A DNA stretch of 64,000 bases, from assembly GCA_016508695.1 (NCBI GenBank), contig VNKQ01000004.1:1674001-1738000 (forward strand). Reading direction: 5' to 3'. Each line of letters starts with the position of its first letter. Position 1 is the first letter of the stretch. The position numbers were made by a program, and so were the translations under genes. The stretch is from Hyphodiscus hymeniophilus. Taxonomy: Eukaryota; Ascomycota; Leotiomycetes; Helotiales; Hyphodiscaceae. This document shows positions 56,326 to 64,000 of the stretch, piece by piece. Under the pieces are notes generated by a model that had not been told where the DNA came from, searched no databases, and was given only the letters and a program-made list of their open reading frames with translations.

Positions 56326-57931
56326 ATGTCAAACTTCAAAGCTATCATAGTTGGCGGTTCGGTTGCAGGATTGACTCTGGCGCATACATTTGACAGCGCG
56401 GGTATCGATTATGTACTACTTGAGGCGCGGGACACAATCGCGCCGCCCATGGGTGCTACGAGTATGAGTCCCCTGTGTTAGACTCTTCAGACGTGATTTG
56501 GGAGGATTGTTTTCCAATTGATGTCAAGACTCATCTTCCCAGGGGCAGAATGTCTCGGTGAAATGGAAGTGCTGACCTGGACCAGTTATTATACAGCCTA
56601 ATGGAGCGAGGATCTTGGACCAAATGGGCCTTTGGGAACGTTTGGCGAAGGAAGGGAATATGTCCAAGATGTCTAGAAACACGGTTCGAAGGAGTGATGG
56701 GAGGGTTGTGGGGATTTATGAATGGTACAACCTCATAGAGCAGCGGTAAGTTCTCTTTTCTCAGTGAGCCAGAGAAACCATCAGAAGGAACGCGTAAAAG
56801 GAGGAACTAGGCTGATGACCGCAAAGAATGGGCTACGGTCTCGGCATTTTTGAACGCCAGAGATTCCTGCGCCTGCTGCATGGTCAATTGAGAAATAAGG
56901 AGAAGATACATTTGAAGAAGCGGGTTATGACAATTATCGACGGCCAAGACTCTATGCTGGTCAAGTGCGCCGATGGCTCGTCATACACAGGTCACATCGT
57001 CGTAGGAACCGATGGGATCCATAGCCGGGTGCGGACAGAGATGCAATGTCTCGCGCCTCCAGACCTCGTACTGAAAGATAAGACGAGCATAACAGCCGAA
57101 TACGTGAGCTTCTTCGGGACTTCAAAAGCCATTCCAGGCCTCAAAGAGGGCGAAGGCCACACGGTGTTTGACCTGGATCACTCGTCACTTCTCTTTGTCG
57201 GAAGCGGACATATACCGCAGTGGTTCTTCGTTACGAAACTGGATAAGAAGTACTACGGGGACGAAATCCCTCGGTTTACGCGCGAGGATATGGAGAAAAA
57301 GGCTTTAGAGTACGAGGATTTTCAGTTCTGTGAGGGGGTCACGATGAGCCAGTTGATGAGCACGACGACGCAGCTTAGCTACGTGGCGTTAGAGGAAGCG
57401 AATCATGAGGTTTGGACACATAGACGTATAGTGTGTCTTGGTGATTCGATACACAAGATGACACCGAATTATGGACAAGGAGGTAATCAGGCGATTGAGG
57501 GCGCAGCTGTGCTGACGAACTGCCTGAGGAAGATGCTTGATACTGGCAATGGGGATGTGTCGCTGGAGAAGATTGAGAAAACGCTGCTGAAGTACCAGAG
57601 GTTGAGGGGAAAGAGAGCGGAATCGTTCGTCAAGATGTCCGGCATCATCACCAGAGATGAAGCGTTGGCTACGTTGAAGCACACGCTGAGATTCCTCTAC
57701 TTCCCGCTCCCATCAAGCGAATGGATGGCTGGTAAGTCTCGGACATGGCTTTCGAAGAGGTCGACGCTGACAGGCGCAGATTTCCAAACCAAGATGTATT
57801 CCACGGCACCGGTTTTGGATCACTTGCCGATTCCACCACGTCTTACTGCATACAAGTCGTGGAGAACGAAGCCGATGAAACCAGAAGCTGCAAAACCTCC
57901 GAGGGCTCAGTGGGTGATACCGTTCCTCTAG
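56326..57931 (+). CDS. FAD-dependent monooxygenase (PHBH fold)
   Basis: NAD(P)H/FAD aromatic or tailoring hydroxylase. Exons: 56326..56461, 56586..56745, 56827..57731, 57780..57931 (450 aa). The N-terminal FAD-binding motif is IIVGGSVAGLTLAHTF (GGSVAG, a GxGxxG variant). The second exon supplies IIIQPNGARILDQMGLWERL. The DG motif reads VVGTDGIHSRVR, and the GD motif LGDSIHKMTPNYGQGGNQAIE. The pattern is close to fungal monooxygenases of the PaxM type that epoxidise or hydroxylate secondary metabolites. The last intron (57732..57779) is 48 nt and in frame, so it could be mistaken for coding sequence, but its ends (GTAAGT...GACAGGCGCAG) are strong. No membrane anchor is evident. Confidence 0.93.
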
Positions 57932-58489
57932 TTTGACGAAAGACTGACCTTTTAGGCTCTAATACACAGATACATCGTGCCATGATGTAAAAACGAACTT
58001 GGATTGTTGTTGTAAGAGAATCGACTGGCCAGTGTTGAGGTTACTGAGGCTTGATTGTCTAAGATGCAGGAAGCTGGACCAAGCACAAGAAAGGGTCCAG
58101 TACCGTCGCTACTTCCTTACATCCAGTCGAGCGACTAATTCGACCGATTCCCACACCACACAAGCAGAAAATACAGTTCCAAACCGGGTGCGGAGAAGAT
58201 GCCAGCCTTCGTAGTATCTGTGTGAGAGTAGATCTGATGGATTCCACCTGAAGATGAGGGGTGGAATTGCTGATATATCAATATATATCTGTGTTCCACG
58301 CTGATGTCTTTCGAGTAGATATCATCGACCAACAGCTTTGGAAATGTACAGGTACATCAATAAATGCTATTTTGACCATGAGACACAGATACCTGGCTTC
58401 TATGCAAATACCACACCCAATCTTAAAAATTATTGCATATGAAGTCACCGTCAACGAGTGCAATATACTGAACGGAGAAATTCACTGTC
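57932..58489. other. Intergenic, 558 bp
   Basis: 3' region of the monooxygenase. Small ORFs on both strands have no family signal. Nothing recognised. Confidence 0.45.
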
Positions 58490-58776
58490 TCATAAAAGTG
58501 AAGGAGGCACGGTCTGTAGCCACCGGCTATGAAAACATCAGATATGATCATGTACAGAGCTTGCCAGCTTGGAAGGCATATCCATGTCCTTGCATAGGTC
58601 TTTCGCAGTGTACTCGGTGAAGAACATATTGCCCCCCTTGTTCCTGAGATCTCAGGTTGATATCGCGTCACTTCAGTCTTCCGTTGTAATCGGTTGATCG
58701 ATATACCCAACGAGGTACATCACGCCATCGAATTGAAGAGAAAAAGAGCCTCGGCTCGAGGTATTCGAAGACAGCT
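58490..58776 (-). CDS. Doubtful small spliced ORF, 5' end not found
   Basis: Three short open stretches on the minus strand, 58707..58776, 58556..58643 and 58490..58513, can be joined by two introns with good consensus: GTATAT..CCTGAGATCTCAG and GTACAT..CTGATG..GGCTACAG. The result is a 60-residue carboxyl end (FSLQFDGVMYLVG, then NKGGNMFFTEYTAKDLC and KDMDMPSKLASS). The splices keep one frame and the peptide is balanced, but no upstream start exon, signal peptide or family could be assigned. It may be a small secreted or degenerate protein, or chance. Confidence 0.25.
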
Positions 58777-59362
58777 CTACTCAAAGAATCAAGAATAGAG
58801 ACGCTGAAGTGCGTGACTAACATCAGGGCACAGGTTGCAGAGAGAAAGTTCAACGTAGGAAAGTAAGGAAGGAGGCTCGCTCAATTGCAAACAAGCAGGA
58901 TATAGAACCAGTGGTCCTTGTGAATCTCTGTTTAGATAAAGTTTGAGCTTTTAGACAAAGAGGGAACTCTGAACATCAAACTCTAATTCTCCAATTTGAA
59001 CGGCACCATCCGAGGAGGAAGATTATTGAAGAAAAGAGTATCTGCAGCGGCACTTAAGTATTTGTATAATAAGCCGGGGCGTGTATACGTAACTCATGTG
59101 GAAAGAGTGTTGAAGAACTTCTTCAAGCATCAGAATAGACAACTTCAATGTGACACGTGACTATCTAGCTGTAGAGTATTCTGCCTGAGGCGCAATAAGT
59201 TTTACAACCGAAGAGCTTTTCGAAAACGCGACTCAAGAGGTGAACGCGTTTTTCACTGAAAACCCTTCTAAATATCATTCAACTCTTCTTGCTGAGTGGT
59301 TGTTTGTTGTTCATATACGAGGCAATAATCACCAACTTTACAGGAGCTTCGTTTCCTTCAAG
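58777..59362. promoter_or_regulatory. CCT5 promoter region, 586 bp
   Basis: Upstream of CCT5. A hydrophobic minus-strand ORF (58668..58853) overlaps the doubtful ORF in another frame. Nothing further. Confidence 0.45.
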
Positions 59363-61211
59363 ATGGCCATGAGTACGTTCTTCTGCTCCAGCATATCGGC
59401 TCCAACTAATTCGAGGCAATATAGATATCGATATGTCACAGGGTATGCTCTTGTCGCTGATACTGCATGCGTCGATCAATACTGATGCATATTTGCAGCT
59501 TCGGTCATAAAAGACGAGCAAGGTAGACCGTTTATTGTGGTTCGAGAGTAAGGAACGAAAACACTCTTTGGTGATCAGCCGCTGATATTTCCTCAGCCAA
59601 GGCAAGAAGAAGAGACAACATGGCAATGATGCTGTCAAATCACATATTCTCGCAGCTCGAACTGTCGCCAATATAGTTAAGACTTCCCTCGGTCCCCGCG
59701 GCCTCGACAAGATCCTCATATCCCCAGATGGTGATATTACAGTGACAAACGATGGCGCAACGATTTTAGGACAAATGGAGATTTCAAACCATGTTGCTAA
59801 GCTATTGGTCGAGCTCTCAAAGTCTCAGGATGATGAGATAGGAGATGGCACAACTGGTGTGGTGGTTTTGGCAGGAGCTTTATTAGAGCAGGCTGCAGAG
59901 CTCATCGACAAGGGAATCCATCCGATCAGAATAGCAGACGGTTATGATCAGGCATGCGATATTGCAGTTGCGCAGCTTGACAAGATTGCAGACACCATCG
60001 AATTCACGAAGACGAAGAAGGAAAATCTGTTCAAGGTGGCGCGGACGAGTTTGGGAAGCAAGATTGTGTCCAAAGCCCACGACCAATTTGCTAACATCGC
60101 CGTTGATGCTATTCTGTCTGTAGCAGATCTGGAACGCAAAGATGTGGACTTTGATCTGATTAAGGTTGATGGCAAGGTCGGTGGATCCCTCGAGGACTCT
60201 TTACTGGTCCAAGGTGTTATTGTCGACAAGGACTTTTCGCATCCCCAAATGCCCTCCGAGGTTCGAGATGCAAAGCTTGCGATTCTCACATGTGCCTTCG
60301 AACCTCCCAAGCCGAAGACGAAGCATCATCTCGACATTACCAGCATCGAGGAGTTCAAAAAGTTACAGACCTACGAGAAGGACAAGTTCGCTGAGATGAT
60401 CCAACAAATCAAAGATACGGGTGCGAACTTGGTCATATGCCAATGGGGCTTCGATGATGAGGCAAACCACCTCTTGCTGCAAAATCACCTGCCCGCCGTA
60501 AGATGGGTCGGAGGGCCAGAAATCGAGTTAATTGCTATTGCAACGAATGGAAGAATAGTACCAAGATTCGAAGATCTGTCTGCCGACAAGCTTGGAAAAG
60601 CTGGCATTGTTAGGGAAATGAGCTTCGGTACGACGAGAGAGAAGATGCTGGTGATCGAGGAGTGTGCGAATACGAGAGCTGTCACAGTTTTTGTCCGTGG
60701 CAGCAATAAGATGGTAGGCATCTCCAAAGTCTCAACAGAACCTAGCTAATCGTTTCAGATCATTGACGAGGCCAAGCGATCTCTGCATGATGCTCTCTGC
60801 GTCGTCCGCAACCTTGTTCGAGATAACCGTGTGGTTTATGGAGGTGGTGCCGCTGAGATCGCCTGTTCCCTTGCCGTCGAAGATGCTGCAGTTAAGTCCC
60901 CAGGTCTCGAACAATACGCCATGCGCGCATTCGCCGACGCTCTCGATGCTATTCCTATGGCACTCGCCGAGAACTCAGGTCTCTCGCCCATTGAGACCCT
61001 CGCCAGTATTAAGAGTCGACAAGTGACCGAGAAGAATACAAGATTGGGAGTGGATTGCATGCAAACTGGAAGCAATGATATGAGAGACGCATTTGTCATT
61101 GATCCTTTGATCGGCAAGAGACAACAGCTGATGCTTGCCACTCAGTTGTGCCGCATGGTGTTGAAGGTGAATAACGTGATAATCGCCGGCAGCGATGAAA
61201 ATGAATTCTAA
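59363..61211 (+). CDS. CCT5: T-complex protein 1 subunit epsilon (CCT5)
   Basis: Subunit of the cytosolic group II chaperonin TRiC/CCT, which folds actin and tubulin. Five exons: 59363..59372, 59425..59442, 59499..59547, 59597..60713, 60759..61211 (548 aa, family-typical). Two are unusually small: the start exon is 10 nt and exon 2 is 18 nt, encoding part of the N-terminal MAMNIDMSQASVIKDEQGRP. Introns are 52, 56 and 49 nt with AG ends (ATATAG, TTGCAG, CTCAG) and CTAAT/CTGAT branch sites. Signatures: KTSLGPRGLDKILISPDGDI, TVTNDGATILGQMEI, GDGTTGVVVLAGALLEQA and, late, RMVLKVNNVIIAG. The ATP-binding GDGTT is intact. Confidence 0.95.
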
Positions 61212-62351
61212 AAGTTGATTGAGAATGTACCATAGGTTTTGTAGCTATAGACCAGGGACATCATCAATATAGAATTTGTTCCTTGAAATCTGCTGAAGTG
61301 AGTAACCATTTGTTATGTGCTACTTTCTGTCACTGCTCTACGTATAATGCTGCAACACCTGGTCTCCTTTCAAATCACGCTTTATTATGAGCGAGCTCCA
61401 CTCTTGAATCTGCATAACAGTATCTATATTCTCCCTGTATCAGTCTTGAGAACTTAGCTGTCATGCTCTCTGGCGCACTTCTCTACCGCATCGCTTCACA
61501 TAAAACCATTGTCTCAACTAGACAAATTGATGATTTGCATAATGCTGCCGTTTTCATGCTCTTTAGAAGTCGGCGTGATTGATTGCGCGAGCTTGAGTAG
61601 GTCTTGAATACAAGTTGAGCTCCTTCCTGGCTCTTTTGATTGTAGCCTTGAGGTATAGCCTCCCTGTTTGATGCTCGAGCGGTGTCAATACTCGATAAGA
61701 CTTCCACCTGCATGTGTCCATCACCCCAACCCTAATTGCATTCAACCTCACTACTCAACTCCTCCTTCTGTGGCCACAATCTCTGTCTTGTGCCCGATGT
61801 TTCACTGAAACATGAAACAGAAGCCGAGGGCTTCGTTGTTTAGGGTTACTCCAACCTCCTCATTCCAAAAGGAGCTTAGTCGGGGGTTGAAGCCTCAATA
61901 GGTAGCCACATGGGAAGAGCCTCAGCCTTGCCAATTTTCTCACGACAATAGGAAGCTTTCGTATTCTTCTACAAGCTACGGCACCTAGCGAAATATACCT
62001 CCGCGTTTCCCCACAAACTTTTTTTCTCCTCTTTCTTTGCCTTCGTCGACAACAAATTTTGTTCCATCAGACCTTCTTGAAGACAAGAAACAAATTCTCA
62101 GTAACACAACCGAGTCTATCAACTTCTCTCGTCGCCAACCGGACAGGTTACAGATATCCTTTGCGAAGGGAATACTTTTTCTGATCGCGATCACTTTACC
62201 ACTTCAACAAACGCGTCTTTTCTGCAGAGCAGAGAAACCACTTTTCGAACTCAATCACCTCACCTTCACTTAAGTCACCACCGCCTTCTGCAATCAATAT
62301 CAAGAGACTTCACAGAAGGAAAAGAAGGTGCAGAAAGCTCTGAAGGCAAAT
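61212..62351. promoter_or_regulatory. CCT5 3' end and CCCH-protein promoter/leader, 1140 bp
   Basis: A C/T-rich tract (about 62005-62040: TTTTTTTCTCCTCTTTCTTT) lies about 310 bp before the next start, as common near transcription starts of well-expressed fungal genes. No ORF here looks coding. Confidence 0.45.
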
Positions 62352-64000
62352 ATGGCCGAGGATTCAGTTCAATCGACCTGCGTGCTCTTCACTATTAATG
62401 GTTTCTGCCCTCGTGAGACTCAAGGTGGCTTGTGTTTCGACAAGCATGACTGGCTCATGGGAGCTGAACAGTTGGCCATTATCAAGAAGCAGGAAGCTCT
62501 CAATGCCATCAACAAGACTATGGTCGCCCCTGAGCCCACTCTTTCTGTCGAACAATTACCATCTGTCGTCGTTCACCAGGTCGCTATCAAGTCCGCCGCT
62601 CCACAAATCACCGAGATTTCTTCCATTCTCCCTGCGCCAGAGGATTTGAAGGTTGACAACGATTACATACCAACCCCATTGGTATGTGCTATCTTCACTG
62701 CTAATGGTGTGTGCCCTCGCGAGTACTTTGGCGGATGTCCGTACAAACATGATTTGTTCTTGTGGGCTGCTACATTGAAGATGAAGAAGCAAACGGCTCT
62801 TGGCACCATCAACCTTGTGGCTCCAAACACCTCCACTCCTGTGGTCAAGACTGAACTTTGCGCTGTCATTTCCGATGTTACTCCCGGTATCGATGCTCAT
62901 CTTGCCACTCCGAAGGCTTCTTCTGCCACAGCCAAACTTTCCGCTCCTTTGCTTTCATCAAATGATGCAAACATCGGTATAACTTCAGGTCCTCTGCCCC
63001 AAGCTAAAGATTTAACTTTGGCTCAAATGATCAACAACTCTATCAAGCTTGCTACTTCGCCACTTGCACCGAAGCATGGCAGCATCACTCAGATTAGCAA
63101 CCCCATCCGCCCTGCTGCTCCACGCACACAGAAGCAGACCAACATCACTCAAATGAACACCTCCATCAATGCCGCTGCTTCTCCGCGCAGACGCACAGGG
63201 AATGTTGTCCAGAGACGCGTCGTCTTGAGCCAGCGCAACTACTCATCCTCGGCCAACAATTCCCTCTCGAAGAACTCAGCTGTTAATCCATGGCAGACCT
63301 GGGATGCCGCGAAAGCTGACGAAGAGTTAAATGCCGAGCGTGTACGAAAGGCAGCACTTCCTCCGAAGTACGATGCTGCATCTTTGGTATACAACGATAC
63401 GTTTCGAGCAGTCACGGTCGACGAAGACGGAGTTCGAGTGAAGGATCCTCAATCTTCCGGTACCACAATTATCCCGCGCATCGATCCGTCATTCGTGGAT
63501 CCAAAGTCGAAGTCGATTATCACGGCTCCGGAGAAGCAGATCAACACTACTCAGATCACCAAACATATCGCTCAAGTTTCTGACAAGGGTCATCGACAGG
63601 CATGCAAGCCTGAGGAAAAGCCCAAGGTCCAGTTCGTGGCTTCTCCTCCCTTGGAAGACATTGACTTGGGTCACCCAGTCCAGCTTCCGGATACCAAATG
63701 GGCTCCGGAGAAGCAGATCAATACCACTCAATTCACCAAACAGATCGCTCAAGTTTCTGACAAGGGTCATCGACAGGCAAGCAAGCCTAAGGAACAGCCC
63801 AAGATCCAGTTCGTGGCTTCTCCTTCCTTCAAAGATATGCACTTGGGTCACCCAGTCCAACTTCCGAATATCAAATGGGCTCCGAACCTCCCAACCCTCA
63901 GCGTCACTCTTGGTCCCGGTCCCCCTAGAGCGCTGAGTTCCAAGGAGTCTAACACCTTTACTGTTGAGGAGCATCTTGCTCGGAAGCAATGGGACAAAAT
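62352..64000 (+). CDS. CCCH-type zinc-finger protein with tandem repeats, truncated by window edge
   Basis: An uninterrupted frame from ATG 62352 (AAATATGGCC context) to the window end, 549 codons so far, with no in-frame stop. The N-terminus has two atypical CCCH fingers: C10-x8-C19-x8-C28-x3-H32 (CVLFTINGFC..CFDKH) and C112-x8-C121-x7-C129-x3-H133 (CAIFTANGVC..CPYKH). The two fingers share I/F-T-x-N-G-x-C-P-R-E, so they look like an internal duplication. Low-complexity Ser/Thr/Ala/Pro sequence follows, with recurrent I-T-Q motifs, then a 59-residue tandem repeat (63525 onward). CCCH spacing suggests RNA binding, but the finger lengths are unusual and I recognise no orthologue. The right part is missing. 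Confidence 0.8.
   Translation, partial: MAEDSVQSTCVLFTINGFCPRETQGGLCFDKHDWLMGAEQLAIIKKQEALNAINKTMVAPEPTLSVEQLPSVVVHQVAIKSAAPQITEISSILPAPEDLKVDNDYIPTPLVCAIFTANGVCPREYFGGCPYKHDLFLWAATLKMKKQTALGTINLVAPNTSTPVVKTELCAVISDVTPGIDAHLATPKASSATAKLSAPLLSSNDANIGITSGPLPQAKDLTLAQMINNSIKLATSPLAPKHGSITQISNPIRPAAPRTQKQTNITQMNTSINAAASPRRRTGNVVQRRVVLSQRNYSSSANNSLSKNSAVNPWQTWDAAKADEELNAERVRKAALPPKYDAASLVYNDTFRAVTVDEDGVRVKDPQSSGTTIIPRIDPSFVDPKSKSIITAPEKQINTTQITKHIAQVSDKGHRQACKPEEKPKVQFVASPPLEDIDLGHPVQLPDTKWAPEKQINTTQFTKQIAQVSDKGHRQASKPKEQPKIQFVASPSFKDMHLGHPVQLPNIKWAPNLPTLSVTLGPGPPRALSSKESNTFTVEEHLARKQWDK
63525..63878 (+). repeat. 177-bp tandem repeat, two units, coding
   Basis: Two adjacent in-frame copies (63525..63701, 63702..63878), each 59 codons. 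They start APEKQIN and share TTQ, AQVSDKGHRQA, QFVASP and LGHPVQLP. A third copy appears to begin at 63879 (APN) but diverges. Many differences between copies are amino-acid changing, so the duplication is not brand new. Confidence 0.9.

Noticed and set aside
57732..57779. Reading through 48 in-frame bases in the monooxygenase
   Set aside because: Strong GTAAGT donor, GCTGAC branch and CGCAG acceptor; splicing is more likely than 16 extra residues.

Overview
The window is nuclear DNA of a filamentous ascomycete (Pezizomycotina). Genes lie close together on both strands. Introns are short (about 45-180 nt, mostly 48-60) with GT/AG ends and CTAAC/CTGAC-like branch sites. The proteins are fungal: RAT1, USO1, SFI1, RAV1, SNF12, HYM1, HP1, a Pkh-type kinase, and a fungal NDUFAF8-like CX9C protein. 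A leotiomycete is my best guess from the general look of the proteins, but no taxonomic search was possible. I saw no rRNA, tRNA, CRISPR array or autonomous transposon.

Layout: 1-414 is the 5' end of an unidentified gene running off the left edge. 1-20 kb is mainly housekeeping: RAT1 (-), USO1 (+), cytosolic isoleucyl-tRNA synthetase (+), a 59-aa twin-CX9C complex I assembly factor (-), SFI1 (+) and RAV1 (+). 21-31 kb holds an OPT-family transporter (-), a large UDP-sugar glycosyltransferase with a VPS13-like glycine-rich tail (-) and an unrecognised disordered protein (-). 32-43 kb holds a PDK1/Pkh kinase (+), a short-chain dehydrogenase (+), SNF12 (-), PRMT3 (-) and HYM1/Mo25 (+). 43.9-58.8 kb is looser and more accessory: an FMN-binding split-barrel protein (-), a coiled-coil protein (+), a MITE-like inverted-repeat element, an alpha/beta hydrolase (+), a small membrane protein (-), a type III polyketide synthase (+), HP1 (+), a FAD monooxygenase (+) and a doubtful small spliced ORF (-). 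CCT5 (+) and a CCCH zinc-finger protein with long tandem repeats (+, running off the right edge) close the window.

The genes mostly serve unrelated core processes: RNA decay, vesicle tethering, translation, spindle-pole duplication, V-ATPase assembly, SWI/SNF, RAM/Hym1 signalling, heterochromatin and chaperonin folding. The only stretch suggesting a joint pathway is 48.6-58 kb. There a hydrolase, a membrane protein, a type III PKS and a FAD monooxygenase sit together around HP1, which may be a small secondary-metabolite locus.

Three genes (Pkh kinase, FMN-binding protein, coiled-coil protein) each need one extra base to restore a single reading frame. All three shifts go the same way, which points to consensus base-calling errors or unusual decoding rather than gene death. 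Two introns are best explained as GC-AG introns, several genes have tiny first coding exons, and CCT5 appears to contain an 18-nt internal microexon. Exon boundaries below were deduced by eye from splice consensus, reading-frame arithmetic and family knowledge, without transcript data.
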